Shown here piece by piece: positions 1 through 11,892 of a stretch of DNA of 64,000 nucleotides. How positions within the stretch are numbered: position 1 is the stretch's first letter; each line of letters opens with the position of its first letter. Origin of the DNA: Icerya purchasi (lineage: Eukaryota; Arthropoda; Insecta; Hemiptera; Monophlebidae); assembly GCA_039619475.1 (NCBI GenBank), contig CM077115.1, positions 37,947,444-38,011,443 of the forward strand, read 5' to 3'. The notes under the pieces were generated by a model. That model searched no databases, had not been told where the DNA came from, and saw only the letters and a list, made by a program, of their open reading frames with translations. Both the position numbers and the translations under genes were made by a program.

Positions 1-1049
1 GGTCCATCAAAAAGCGACGCGATCGACCCCACCGATACTAGTGGAACGCACGTTTTCACGGCAACTCCGTTATTTTCGTTATAATATAGATTTTCTTTAA
101 CAATTTTTATCTAGTCAAACAACCGGCAGCGTGTCAAATTTTTGTGCTTGTTTTTTTTGTCTTTTCTTCGTTTTCATTTAGTCGTCGGAATTCGAATAAA
201 ATTTCAAAATCATTCCATAAAGTGAATTCTTCGAACGCTTGGGAATCCATTCCGCGGTGACGCTTTCTGGAAGGAATATCGTCCGCATTCGCAAAAGTTT
301 AATTTTACGCCGTCATTTATTTTATTCTATTTTATTTTATTTTTTTTAATTTCACTTAGAAAAAAGTTCAAGAAGGAGATTTGAGATTTAACGCATTAAA
401 AAAAAAAAACAAAAAACAAAACAAAACAAAACAAACAGGACTCCGAACAAAGTATCTTTTTTTTTTTTTAGAAAAACCTGAGTTTCGTATTAATCGATTT
501 TGAGAACATCGCGCAAGATTCGTAACATTCTTTGAAAGAATTTCTCTCAGTTTATACAAAATCTCTGAGAGTGCTAAACTCAAATCAAATCAAATTATAT
601 ATTTATTTATAGACACGCTCGACTTCTAGGTCATTTGCGTCTCCTATACTTTACTATTCAGATATTTATAGACAATTTTATAGTATGTAAACGGAAAGTT
701 ATATCTTTTACAAAATTACACACTTTAGAAATCAAATCAAATCAAAAAAGAAAAAGAAAAAAAATAATAATAATTACAAATAATTCTTCAATACGTAAAC
801 TAAAAATCATATCTCTTTTAAGAATCTAAACGTATTTTGGACTGCAGCTTCATTATTACCAAGCGCCTCTTCCATAGTAATTCTTCTCATGTATGCGGAT
901 GAGAAAGCTTCCTCACGCTCCTTGTTCAGTTTTGCATATGCGGAGATGACACATGGTCAACGGACAGACTTTGAGTACCACAAAACACACATGATGGTGG
1001 AAATGTTCGGATCGAATGCTTCAACGGCATCCAGGAAAACGGCAAAACA
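1..1049. other. AT-rich left flank, no gene recognised
   Basis: Contains short low-complexity tracts: a (TTTTA)n run near 317-345, an A/AAAAC-rich run at 398-436 and a T run near 460-469. The longest open frames are under 72 codons and resemble no family I know. The sequence at 840-1049 is less AT-rich and directly abuts the mariner insertion, so it is the pre-insertion target, but I cannot name it. Confidence 0.6.
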
Positions 1050-1051
1050 TA

Positions 1052-1080
1052 CACCCTGTCAAGAAAGTATCGGGAATTGT
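1052..1080 (+). repeat. Left terminal inverted repeat of mariner
   Basis: 29 bp, exactly reverse-complementary to 2342-2370. Confidence 0.95.
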
Positions 1081-1245
1081 CAATTTAAATCTCCCGGGTA
1101 ATAGCTAGGCAGATAATTTTTTTTTTCCAGGTTGGTACAACTGTTTTGTATTATGATGCCTATTTTTAGCGCGATCTGTCAACCAGTGTGTTTACAGCAG
1201 CTGTTAAAATCAGTCGACCTTGAAGTGTTTTGTCGAAGTTTTACA

Positions 1246-2322
1246 ATGAGTGAAAATATTGAACAACGTACTTGTGTTAAATTCTGTGTTTCGAACGAAA
1301 TTTCTTGTGCCGATACACTGAAAATGTTACAGAAGGCTTTTGGTGAATCTGCTTTATCAAAAACGCGGGTTTACGAGTGGTACAGAGCGTTCAAGGATGG
1401 TCGGGAGACGGTCGAAGACATGCCTCGCTCTGGACGGCCTTCAACGAGTGTGACCGATGATAACGTCGATAAAATCAAGGAAATCGTTGCTGAAAATTGT
1501 CATGTGAGCTTGAGAGAGATGGCTCATGGATTGGGCATGTCACACGAGAGCGTACGTACGATTGTGCACGAAAAATTGGGTATGCAACGCGTTGCGGCTC
1601 GGCTTGTTCCGAAAGACCTGAATTTCTTTCAAAAAAAGTACCGAGAACAGGTAGCTGCAGACATGCTGGATCGAGCCAATTTGGATCCTACCTTCTTGGA
1701 AAAGATAATTACTGGTGACGAGACATGGGTGTACGAGTACGACACGCTTACGAACCAGCAATCGTCCGAATGGCGGCCAATTGGCGCGCCAAAGCCGAAA
1801 AAACCTCGCCAAAGCCGATCGAAAGTGAAGATCATGTTGATTGTTTTCTTCGATATTCGAGGCGTGGTACACTATGAATATGTGCCAGCCGGACAGACAG
1901 TCACCAAAGAGTTTTACTTAAGTGTTTTGAGACGTTTGAGAGAGGCTATCCGTCGTAAACGTAACGATTTGTGGGTCGACAATTCTTGGATTCTCCATCA
2001 CGATAATGCGCCGTCTCACAAAGCCATAATTGTGAATGAGTTTTTGGCCAAACACTCGGTAAATATCATCGAACAACCGCCGTATTCACCAGATTTAGCA
2101 CCCTGCGACTTCTTCCTATTCTCAAAACTCAAATTTCCGCTACGGGGAATGCGCTTCGAATCGATTGATGACATCAAGACGAATGCGACGCGAGAGCTAA
2201 AGGCCATCCCGGAAACCGCCTATCAGAAGTGCTTTGCCGAGTGGAAAAAGCGTTGGCATATGTGCATCGCTTCGAATGGATGTTATTTTGAAGGTGACAA
2301 AATAAATTTGGATGAAAATTAA
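1246..2322 (+). CDS. Mariner transposase, D,D34D
   Basis: A 358-aa cut-and-paste transposase that would bind the terminal repeats and insert at TA. The open frame reaches back to an ATG at 1132, but I place the start at the ATG at 1246 (MSENIEQR), where homology to mariner proteins begins and the length matches the usual 340-360 aa. The N-terminal half shows paired helix-turn-helix features, including a WYRAFKDG segment and a GRPS linker typical of the family. The catalytic triad is visible: D in GDETWVYEY, D in HHDNAPSH and D in LAPCDFFLF. Exactly 34 residues separate the second and third aspartates. The C-terminal part ends with a CIASNGCYFEGD-like tail comparable to other mariners. The frame has no stop codon or frameshift, unlike every other transposon protein in this window. 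It stands alone between the terminal repeats, so the element is structurally autonomous. Confidence 0.95.
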   Translation: MSENIEQRTCVKFCVSNEISCADTLKMLQKAFGESALSKTRVYEWYRAFKDGRETVEDMPRSGRPSTSVTDDNVDKIKEIVAENCHVSLREMAHGLGMSHESVRTIVHEKLGMQRVAARLVPKDLNFFQKKYREQVAADMLDRANLDPTFLEKIITGDETWVYEYDTLTNQQSSEWRPIGAPKPKKPRQSRSKVKIMLIVFFDIRGVVHYEYVPAGQTVTKEFYLSVLRRLREAIRRKRNDLWVDNSWILHHDNAPSHKAIIVNEFLAKHSVNIIEQPPYSPDLAPCDFFLFSKLKFPLRGMRFESIDDIKTNATRELKAIPETAYQKCFAEWKKRWHMCIASNGCYFEGDKINLDEN

Positions 2323-2341
2323 AAATTGTTCGTTTTATTTA

Positions 2342-2370
2342 ACAATTCCCGATACTTTCTTGACAGGGTG
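2342..2370 (+). repeat. Right terminal inverted repeat of mariner
   Basis: 29 bp, perfect inverse of 1052-1080; it ends at the TA at 2371-2372. Confidence 0.95.
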
Positions 2371-2372
2371 TA

Positions 2373-4690
2373 CTTCATTCTTCGGCAAAACTGATGAATC
2401 ATGTCAACCAGTCTCACTCTGTTCAGTGGTGAAATGTTACGCTTAAAAATCCGAACTGATGGTCTCGAAGAAGTAATTTTATTCGTTAGTATTAGATACA
2501 TTCTCGGTAGAATTAATTTTTTGCAAAATTTTCGACAATATGAGCTAAATAAACTGATTTTGATCAATAGGAGGACGATAATGAAGTTTCCGGCTTATTG
2601 AATTTCAAAAGGATCACAACACTATAACTGGCGTATTTATTTCATAACTTTGGAAGAAAAACAATCTGTAGAATATCGTTGAATAGCAACGAGAAGTAGT
2701 AGTAGCCTTTTCGGGGGTAAATGAGACACACAATATCTCTCCACTTAATATTCATAATCCAGGTGCTTTCCTCGCTAGAACCTCATTTAGACATTTGTAC
2801 ACATAAAAAAGGGGGATTGATCGATTCGGTAGGAAGATAAAGTAGTAAAGGTTGCCTCAAACTGTACTGTGTATAAAATCTGAGTTCGTTCGGATACTCC
2901 TTTGTTTGTGAAGAATGAAAATAGTTTCCGGATGAAAGGCAAAGGCGTTTTCCTTATCCGTTTTCTTAGCGAAACTACCGTTTTCCAGTCAGTATTTCTT
3001 TCGTTAGTGAGCCATTTCGGGGGGGTGTTCCTTATAATTTTCCGGAATTCCCCTCTTTTTAAAGTTAAAGTTATGTTTGAAACTTATTCACGGTTCCGCT
3101 AATATTCGTATAGGATATAGATTTATACAAGATAATTGTGCAGGAGTTCTCATGATTTTCTACTTGGCCTTGTTCAGTATTTACAACAAAGCCTTGCCGA
3201 TTACACAAAATACTGCGATCGCTACATGTGCAAACGATGCAGATGCTAAGAAAGAATTTCGCAAAAATAAGAGAGCGACTGAACGAATGACGCATCAGAA
3301 TAAATGTAAACAAATCGTTACAGTCCGCTTTCGCAACAAAGGAAGAAATTGTCCGTCGCGATATATTTTAACATTTATAGGCGGTCTTTTCATTTTTAAA
3401 ATAATACGAGTTGTTTTCAAATAATTTTAAAAAGTATTCCCAAGCTGCAATAAAATTTAAAAAATACTTGTTATAAAATATCGTACCTATTTGGTTGATA
3501 TTTTCATTTTGAAATAATTTTGCGTAACAATTTATGATCATACTATACTGATAACTGTGCTCTGTTCTTCTTTTTGATAACTAACCACTCTCTATACGTA
3601 CTAATGATTTTATTATTCCAATTTTTTATTCTAAACTAGTTATCATTACGCAAAACTACGGATTTTCAATTTAAACTTAATAATAATTATAGTTCGTATT
3701 TTTGCGTACCACTTTTGTCATCGTTAGGAAGTATTCAAAAAAAATCTATCAAATTATTATACCGCGACAACTGTTTTGGACAAATTCGCCTTCATTTTGA
3801 ATATAAATAACTCTCACGTAAAATATTACCTAATATATTAACATGTTTTTTCGCCTATTCTGATTTTTTTTTCTTTCTTTTTTGATGTTTTATTATTGTA
3901 GGAATTTTTATTCTTTTTTTTTTTTTTTTTAATTTGTTTACTTTAACAAAAATGCTTTTTTTTATCAGCGGTAAGTTCCAAGCGACATCATTTTTATTCA
4001 AACAATCAACATTATCGTTAAAAAAAAAAAAAAATAAAATCCGCTTAAGGAATTCTTCAAGGTTTTTAAAATATAGCGGGTTATTATTAATTGTAAACTA
4101 TTCTAATTATACGAAATATGCATCCCTTATAAATGTAATAAAAACTGCCCGTACATTATTTTCATTTCTACCTGTACCATTTAAACAGCGGTCCAGATTA
4201 TCCGATGGTCCAACTGAATAAAATCTATTATACGTAAATAAACTGGAATTGTGCAAGGCAAGTTTTACCAGTTGCCTGCATTCTAAAATTCTATACGATA
4301 AATTTGCAAATTTTTATTTTTTAACTTTTTCTCCCTTTTATAAAAAAGTGTTATATACAATATTGTAAATATTTCAATAAAACAACAAGCTTAGTATTTT
4401 TTAAATTTCTGAGTAAAATTCTTAATTTGTTTTCATTATTATTATTATTATTATTATTAAATTCCTGTATTGGAAATCATAACATACTAGTTATTAGTGC
4501 AGTATTTCATGCTTTAAATTATCATACTATTATTACCGACGAATAAGTAAAATTTCTTTTCCTTTGGGAGGTATTAAAAGTGTGTGGATGTAATTAAAAT
4601 TTGAAGTACTGTAGCTTTCTTAGATACAATGATTATATAAAATTATCAAAATACTAACAGCTGTTCGCACGTTTATAGATAGCTAATAGT
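2373..4690. other. AT-rich intergenic DNA, nothing assigned
   Basis: Open frames of 66-115 codons occur (for example 3077-3424 plus), but they overlap others on the opposite strand and show no domain. Homopolymers lie at 3917-3930 (T) and 4020-4033 (A), and an (ATT)n run at about 4435-4460. Confidence 0.5.
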
Positions 4691-4699
4691 TATTCATTT

Positions 4700-5175
4700 A
4701 TCTTATTTATTTTAGTTCGAAGTGTATGTGTAAATAGTAAATCCCAATTATATGATACTTACGACTTACCGATGTTTGAAATACACATGCGTTTAAATAT
4801 TATACTGAATATGATAAAATTAAATTCTGTAAGCAATGGCTAAATAATATTAATATTTATTTCATATTCAAATTGTACTCATAATATTTTTAGCTAATAT
4901 CTGTTTGGCCATTGCATTGTATTGCATTGTATCGTACCGGTTTTCATGTTTTACTTCCTAGCATTGTTTTTAGTATATAATATTTTATTTTATTATGCGT
5001 TTTGTAATTGTATCCGGATTTACCATCAATATAGTATCAATCTCATTTGTATAATAATAATCCCACTGCTCGCGCAGCCATGCGCATTTGTAGAACTTAC
5101 ATTTTTTTGTATTTTTATGTTAATTTAGTAAATACCAATAAATTTGATTTGATTATTATTATTATTATTATTACT
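4700..5175 (+). mobile_element. Possible 3' end of a LINE, ending in a (TTA)n tail
   Basis: AT-rich sequence with a short GC-richer block at 5065-5090 (CACTGCTCGCGCAGCCATGC), followed by AATAAATTTGATTTGA and then (TTA)n. A comparable arrangement (ACTCGCGCATTATTTGCGCA, then (TAA)n) closes the LINE at 33.1-33.25 kb. Simple-repeat tails of this sort are usual for CR1/L2-like LINEs. No coding sequence is left in this piece. Confidence 0.4.
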
Positions 5176-5204
5176 ACTATAATTATAAGGTCCGTTATAA
5201 AACG

Positions 5205-6120
5205 AGTAATGGGTAAGAAAGATATGTTCATTAAACAGATTGAAGCAGATAGTATAAAGATAAAAGTTGAAGAAAATTAAATCGTAGATGCAAAATCTTT
5301 CAATAGATGTTTTCGTGAGACTATCACGTCTTCCTTAGTGTAATTGATGGAATTTCAGTTGTTGAGAATATACTGTTAGACAGCGACTCTTGTCTTTTTT
5401 GATTTCATAATGGTCGATATAAAAAAAGCTACATTGCCGTTTTGAAATTTAGATAAGATATCAATGCGGTTAATTTGGGAAAATCTAGATGTTTTCGTAG
5501 TTTTCGGATATACTAATAGACTAGTATCATAAGCTTAACATCGCCGGTCGCAAATTGCAGGCCAGTTAGTTTGTTAAAAAATTTTTGAAAAAGGCATAAA
5601 AAAAAAAAATACTTTAGTACCACAACAGTAAAGGTTGTTTTAGCGAATATCGGTCTGGGTTTTTGGAAAGTAAAGGAACAAATGTTGCCTTTCTTGAGCA
5701 CCTATCGTACATCTCAATAACGTAGGGACAGGGCGTACCTCGGTAGCCGCGTGTATTGATCAGGTCTTTTAATTTCACGGCGCATAAAATCCTATTGAAT
5801 AAACCGTACAAATGTAATAAGTGTTTAGAGGTAACATATTTGAGTTGTTTAAAATCTACCTAATCGATAGAAAATTTTCTACCAAAATAAATGATAACTA
5901 CAGTAATAACAGATCTCTACGTAGCGGTGTTCTGATTTGTATAAATGATTTTTGCAACCTCCCGAGAATCTATTATACCAACGATGTAGTATCGGTATCG
6001 AGTTTCTGTTATCCTGACGGAAATACAAATAGATATAAATAAAATGTCAAACCAGTTAGCAGAAAACAAAATTACTTCACGACAAATTTGGCAAAATTCA
6101 GTTTTCCGTGCAATCATACT
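5205..6120 (+). pseudogene. CR1/L2-like LINE reverse transcriptase fragment
   Basis: Degenerate plus-strand translations recall a non-LTR reverse transcriptase. The segment before the RT domain is at 5220-5320 (KVEEN followed by SFNRCFRETI). The region around 5810-5935 reads RGNIFELFKIYL, DRKFSTKINDNYS and then LRSGV, as in the stretch before RT motif 4. At 5940-5995 comes INDFCNL, then YTNDVV, where an active enzyme has Y/F-x-D-D. Several stops and shifts break the frame, and the catalytic pair is altered (TND instead of ADD). The piece ends close to 6120, just before a long palindrome. The clade is inferred from pattern memory only. Confidence 0.6.
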
Positions 6121-6173
6121 ATCTAAGTGACCCCAAAATGTTGAAAATAAATCTTAAATTTCGTATTTATAAA

Positions 6174-6635
6174 TAAAAATTGTAAAATAAAATGCTTTTT
6201 TACAAAAAATAAATACCGACTTCAAGGTTTATTATAAAAATGCACTAAAAAGTAAAAAATGATTACTCCCGATGAGAAAATATATTTCAGGGTGTGATAT
6301 AACACTTAAGGTGATATCATGATTCTTATACAACATTAATACCTTAATTAGAGTCATCATCAAGTTCATGTTACAGTATCTAGGAACAATTTAATGAACA
6401 TTTAATGCAGTTTTTAATTATTATTTTAATATGAATTTGACGCCGACTCTAATTAAGGTATTAATGTTGCATAAGAATTACGATATCACCCTTAAGGTGT
6501 TATATCACACTCTGATATATATTTTTTATCGGGAGTAATTATTTTTTACTTTTTAGTGCATTTTTAAATTTTTATAATAAACCTTGAAGTCGGTATTTAT
6601 TTTTTATAAAAAAGCATTTTATTTTACAATTTTTA
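6174..6635. repeat. Long near-perfect palindrome (foldback-like element)
   Basis: The left arm 6174-6355 (182 bp) is the reverse complement of the right arm 6445-6635 (191 bp) with few mismatches and short indels. The 89-bp spacer is 6356-6444. Both arms carry ACCGACTTCAAGG or its complement near the outside and TGATATAACACTTAAGGTG near the inside. No coding capacity. It could be a foldback or MITE-like element, or an inverted duplication of a repeat end. Confidence 0.85.
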
Positions 6636-6889
6636 GCGTTATGCTTGAATTTTTTTTTTGTTAATAATCAATTTTTTTCACATTATTCTCCATACTTTAC
6701 ACTGAAAAAAAAAAAAACGATTTCTTTATTTTGAACTGCATTTCCACGGTGTGAAAACATCAAAAGCTACATTTCCATAGTAATTTGGCAAATTTATAAC
6801 ATTTTAAGTCAATAAATCTAACTTGACGTTGAAACTAATCACGAATAAAAAGCATCCAAAAAGCTTCAACTCCCGCTTGCATAGCTCAA

Positions 6890-7078
6890 AAACTACCGAT
6901 CAGCTCTTGATCCAATTTAAATGGGACCGCATGAGAACCACCATCATTTAAATAAAAGAAGAATCATCAAAATCGGTTCACCTAGAAGAAAGTTTTGTAG
7001 TAACACACATAAAAAAAAATAAATAAATAAAAAAATACAGTCGAATTGAATATCTCCTTTTTTTTTGAAGTCGGTTAA
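6890..7078 (+). mobile_element. Transposon end-like sequence finishing in TGAAGTCGGTTAAAAA
   Basis: Reads AAAATCGGTTCACCTAGAAG, then an A-rich stretch, then ACAGTCGAATTGAATATC and a terminal GAAGTCGGTTAAAAA. I recall this kind of tail from dispersed insect repeats. The terminal GAAGTCGGT also occurs in both arms of the palindrome at 6174-6635, which suggests that the two pieces come from the same repeat family. Confidence 0.4.
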
Positions 7079-7984
7079 AAATACGTTTCAAATTACAATT
7101 CCATACCAAATTACACGGAGCGCACAGCTACTTCAATTTCCGACTTTTTTTAAATATCATGCTAGAATACAGTCATGGGGTGTAAAATTTATAATAAGCT
7201 TTTTCGAGAATATTAATGAAGTTTTTCATTGGAACTATAAAAAGTGTCGTAAAAAAATTGTTGAGCATATATGCTACTAATAGCTCGAACATCTCATAGA
7301 TTTGTTTATCGTCTCAGCCAGACAAACAAATAAATAAAATAGAAAATAGAAAAAAACAACAACACGCAATTGCGTTCACTATTAGAATAACCTCGAAATC
7401 TCGAAAAATAACTAAAATCGATTTAGTACTTTATACTTGAAAGGTGTATTATTGAAATAGTAAAAAATGTCTCGAGTTGATTATTCATGCTTGTTAGTAC
7501 TGCCTCTTAAATTGAAATCCTTATCGTATTTTAAATATAATTATATGTAAGTGGTTATCTGAACAAGGTTTAATATATATTTTTCGGAATGATTCAAGTG
7601 TAACCACAATTATAGATGTTATATGCTTATCGAAAAAGAAAAAAAAATTTTAAAATCTATTGAAATTTTATTTTATTACCTATACACCGTATAAAGATAT
7701 AAATCTTTTTTCCCCTTGTTTTGTAGCGGGAGATTTAAATTTTTCTATAAATATATACCTGGGGTACACATAAGATAAGATATTGTATATATTTATTTTT
7801 ATGTATTTATTTATTTTACATGTGTCATATACAGAAACTTAGGGACTAGAAACACGGCAAGAAATTACAAAATTACGAAAATTGAAAAGAAGGGGAAGAA
7901 AAAGAAAATAAAGAGAAATTAACAAAGATTAACAAAATTATAACAGCTCTTTAGCAAATTAGAAGATTTTTGAGAAATTGAAAT
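7079..7984. other. AT-rich DNA, nothing assigned
   Basis: No coding similarity seen. An A/G-rich stretch lies at 7860-7925. Confidence 0.5.
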
Positions 7985-8115
7985 AATCGATTAAGCTTCA
8001 TCGCACAACAAATCCTTTAAATTGGATGGTATTCTGCATTGCTTCCGATAATGATCATCAATCAGGCATTTAGTCAGTAGGTGTTCGATAAGTGTGTCCA
8101 ACTCAGTATAAGGTT
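7985..8115 (-). pseudogene. Possible C-terminal end of a LINE ORF2
   Basis: The minus strand reads a short open stretch ending in PSNLKDLLCDE and a stop near 7992. It looks like the last residues of a LINE ORF2 after its Cys/His motif. Too short to be certain. Confidence 0.25.
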
Positions 8116-8379
8116 ACCTCCTGTTTTCTGCTTTCTCGGCTTGAGGAAAGCCGTTGTTTCGCGAACGATTTATGGAGCGTGTTCCAGGTGTTATTAAAAT
8201 GGCGTTTAAGCTGATGCTTAAAGTCGGTAAAGGGGTACTGTTACGTTTGAAGTTGACGTACGTTCGCTAATCTGTCCGACAGTGGACTAAATAATCACCG
8301 ATAGGACAACTGATGCAGGCGGCAAGAAGCTATAATATATGATCGTCTACGCGCAGAACGCTGCGTACGACACGTCGAA

Positions 8380-8405
8380 GAAGAAGAAAAAGAAGAAGAA
8401 GAAAG
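8380..8405 (+). repeat. (GAA)n microsatellite
   Basis: Imperfect GAA/AAG run. Confidence 0.7.
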
Positions 8406-8459
8406 GTAAGTATAATTCTTAAAAGCAAATAGTGTCTTACTATAAATAAATATTAATAT

Positions 8460-9790
8460 TAAGTATAATTCTTAAACGTAAATAGTGTTCTAATATAAAT
8501 TAATATTAATTTTACGATTTTTAACCTCTTGTATTGTAAATTGATTGAAATGGTTGAAATTATTACCAGTTGTTCAGTAGTACCTTCGATAATTGTATTA
8601 CTGCTATTGCAGCTTTGTAAAATATGATACACGCTGTTCTGAAAATTGCATCTAACACAATTATCCGAACCCGAAATTCCATACTCGTACAAGTACACTT
8701 CAAATATTCCATGTCCAGTTATATCCTGCACATTAAACAAATTTTTGGGGTAAAAACTTTATTATTTAATCTTTCCCTAATATCCGACACGCAATACCGT
8801 TGTAATTATTTCGAATTTGCTGAAATATATATGTATGTATAAAATAATAATTTTCCAAAATAATTTTTAATTTTTTAAATGAAGTGATTTTGATAGGTAA
8901 ACATGTTTTTATGAATATATTTCACGTTACTAAATTCATTACTCAGCCCCTGATATTATGTAGAGTAATCTGCTTTTATATTTCCATATTCATCGGTTTA
9001 AGTCTTGCCAATATAACTAAAGCTGCTTGATAACTTATCGTTCCATATGATTTAATTAGTTATATAAAAGTCGTTGATAGCTATGAAACATTTTCTTAAA
9101 TCGTTGTATTTTTAACATGTCATACACGATACTGCTGTACAATGCATTGTTTAGTATTACCGACTTGTACAATATTATTCGTTTTTTGTTTTTTTTTGTA
9201 ATTTATAGCCCCTTTTGATTGTTGTGTAATTTGTTAAATAGAAGTCGAAAATTTATTTATTTTATTTTTAATGAAAGTAAAATTATTATAAAATTTTAAA
9301 TTACTATCAATACCTAGATATTTAAGCTGAGTAACATGTTTAATATATCTAATCCATATTGATCTATATTTAAGGTACTATTATTCAATTCATTATTCAG
9401 AATCATATAATTAGATTTTGAGATGGTATACATTCTGGAAAAAACGATATTCCATAGATAATGTCCTAATATACTGAACCTTGCAGTATTCCTGTTACCA
9501 CAGGATATATAAATTACCAATATTTATATATAATATGTAAATCTATTGCTGAAATAATCTGTTATTATATTTGGTAGATTGCCCGGCGCACTCGTAAGTT
9601 ATACAATAGTTTTACGAGGCTATTTAAGTTTAAACTGTCGAAAGCTTTCGTGATATCGAGCGTTAGTAGACAGCAAATATACTACGATTTCTGCTTATAT
9701 AATTTAATAATGTCTTGCGATATAATATAAATATATGGCTAGTTCCGAGGATTTATTTCGAGATTATATATTCGGCGCTATCTCTCGGTT
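8460..9790 (-). pseudogene. R1-like LINE ORF2 remnant (RT to C-terminal Cys/His)
   Basis: Read right to left, the minus strand gives pieces of one retrotransposon polyprotein. These are an RT block near 9610-9680 (SLDITKAFDSLN, with shifts), the segment NNELNNSTLNIDQYGLDI at 9340-9410, a KSYGTIS-like segment near 9010-9060, and TGHGIFEVYLYEYGISG followed by a C-x-x-C...H...C-like end at 8620-8720. The NLxQYGLxI and KSYxTIS segments match the fragment at 20560-21245, so both appear to be the same family. Many stops and shifts; dead. Confidence 0.65.
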
Positions 9791-9799
9791 CATTTGCAG

Positions 9800-10589
9800 A
9801 AGGAATTAATATACAATATAGTCTGTCAAGTGAAAAAAGTCCGTTCGAGATTCGTTGCCGAGTATGATGCTCAAAGTAGTGTACTAGCAACACAGGGAGC
9901 TATGGATACTTGACGTGTATTTCGATATTACCGACAAAAATCATATTGCCATATATTCCTGTTATTCCCGTCCTTTACGGAAGCAGTAATCTCGTGTTTG
10001 TTTCACCTCTGTACGATTAACCGTTCTTTTTTTCCAATACAACCTGATCTAGACGGACAGTGTGGTGTTAACAGAATGACTGTTACATCTCATACGCGAT
10101 GGACTTTAATCTGGGGTTCCCTGATTTCGTGACGTCAGCACGTTTCAGTTGTTTCACGAACGGACTTCTTTCGCTTGACAGACTATACACGTGTCGAATA
10201 CCGGTCTCAAATTTTATCACGATCGCGAAGTTCAATGCACGGCGGGAGTACACTTTATCGTGTGCGAGTGATTGCGATCGAGCATTCGGTAAGATCTGAT
10301 AATTTCCCGACGGTATTCGGGAATGGTACTTATGTAGCTGTGTGTCTGCGCGTGTATACCGGGAAAGTCGTGTTGTGTTCGGCCGGTAGAACTACCTATT
10401 AGCTGGGGTAGTGCAGGTAAACAACCATCGTGCGTTCCGTCCGGTAACACGTAAAGCGACAAAGAGAATTTGCGAAATTGTGCTATCGCGGTATAATTGG
10501 TAGATAATATGGTGATACAACTCTGTTCTCTAGTCGCGGGAGTAATACATTGCTGAGAAAAGAATAGTCTGTCATTCGAATTCGATCAA
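9800..10589. other. Unassigned sequence, GC-richer block at 10080-10550
   Basis: The block at 10080-10550 is clearly less AT-rich than its surroundings and lies just before the LINE RT at 10.6-11.9 kb. It may be leader or 5' sequence of that element, but no protein match is evident. Confidence 0.35.
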
Positions 10590-11892
10590 AAACGACTGCC
10601 GCGTATTAATCTTGAAGATTCGAACCAAGAACAGAACACCATTACCTGTAAAGATACTAAATAATAACGTGATACTGCATGAACAACAATATCGATATAT
10701 ATATATATATATATATGAAGAAAAAATTAACGCGAAAAAAGCCATTTTGAAATACGTGGAAAACATTAACAACTACCAAAAATCATCACTAATTAATATT
10801 ATTAATAAGTTTCGATACCTTTGATAATGTAAAATGGTCTATAATTATATAGTATTTTCAACAGAAACAGTTTGATACAAATTTGAAATAATTAAAAACT
10901 TCTTAAAAGGCAGAGAAATTATTTTCCGAAATAAAGACAACGAAATAGTTTATCAAAGGATTCTCAAATCAGGTGTTCTACAATGATTCATTCTAGCACC
11001 TACTCCTTTTTTCAATATTGCAATGGAAAATATACATAATATTACTGAACATTACGAAAATATAAACCTTATAAGTTATATAACATCCGTCTGATTTCTG
11101 GTATAAACAAAATAGCTATAATAAATCGGATAACTAAAGGTACTAATAATGAACGCATAAATCTTGGTCTACGTTTAGATACGGAGGAAACTAAATATTA
11201 ATAACAAGGAAAGGCAGGAAATCAAAAGTAGTATAGAAAGAGAATTAAAACTGAATAACAAACCTCTTGCAATCAGTAAGGAAATTTTTAGGCATATACA
11301 TAGAGACACGATAATCTTAATTTCAATAAACATGTCGACTACATCATGAACAAAATTAACAAAAAAAAAATTACACACAACTAGTAGTTCTATTCAATAG
11401 AAGTTTTGGTCTAAAGTTTGGTAATTGGAAAATTCTTTACTCAGCACGTGTCGGTAACATGATTTATTACTTTCCGAACAGTACGGACAACAAAAAGAAA
11501 AACAAAATGAAAATGGAACAAGGGAAAATCATTTTAAATGTGACATCTGCACACAAAAATCCTACACACCTGCTTATGTGGTATCATGAATTATGCCCTT
11601 GGATTTACAGTTGGAAAAAATAAACGAAATGAAGATAACGAAAAACAATTACAGGGATAGAATAACGTTAGCACAGATCCTAAAATAGACGAAGTTGAAA
11701 TAGTTGGATTAATAGCAAAACGCTTATGATCAGGAAGTAACGGAAAGATCAAATCAGTCAAGGGACTCCTTTCTAACAAAATTTCTATCAGCACAATTTC
11801 GCGGAGTATTTGACAAAAATGAACATTATTAATGACGACAAGTGCCCGAGAATGTAATATCGAAGCATATTCGCCAGATTACATCTTCCTAT
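10590..11892 (+). pseudogene. R1-like LINE ORF2, left part (split by hAT)
   Basis: Plus-strand pieces of a reverse transcriptase: VENINNYQKSSL near 10760-10790, FDNVKW at 10825-10845 (RT motif 3 region), KNFLKGREIIF at 10890-10930, LKSGVLQ and then LAPT with PFFNIAME at 10965-11030 (motif 4 region), and a thumb-like HVDYIMNKINKK segment at 11325-11370. The end reads a Cys-x-x-Cys knuckle at 11840-11860 followed by SPDYIF, and is interrupted by the hAT inserted at 11893. The remainder of the knuckle resumes at 14273. The usual His of the C-x2-C-x8-H-x4-C motif appears as Tyr. A (TA)n run lies at 10695-10716. Confidence 0.7.
11885..11892 (+). repeat. Target site duplication of the hAT, left copy
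   Basis: CTTCCTAT, paired with CTTCGTAC at 14273-14280 (6 of 8 identical). Confidence 0.75.

Larger units (their letters stand above)
1050..2372 (+). mobile_element. Full-length mariner (Tc1/mariner) transposon with TA target duplication
   Basis: The element spans 1052-2370 (1319 bp) and is flanked by TA at 1050-1051 and 2371-2372, the target duplication expected of Tc1/mariner elements. Its termini are perfect 29-bp inverted repeats (1052-1080 and 2342-2370) beginning CACCCTGTCA. Between them is one uninterrupted transposase frame without introns. Size, termini, TA duplication and coding content are all those of a complete element. With no stop or frameshift in the transposase, this copy is either recent or selected; potential activity is an inference only. 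I could not assign the subfamily with confidence; the protein is clearly not of the irritans (Himar1) type as I remember it. Confidence 0.96.

Noticed and set aside
1132..1245. N-terminal extension of the mariner transposase (38 residues)
   Set aside because: It is hydrophobic and unlike mariner proteins; homology and usual length begin at the ATG at 1246.
10612..10640. B-box-like GATTCGAACC
   Set aside because: No A box at a suitable distance and no tRNA fold.
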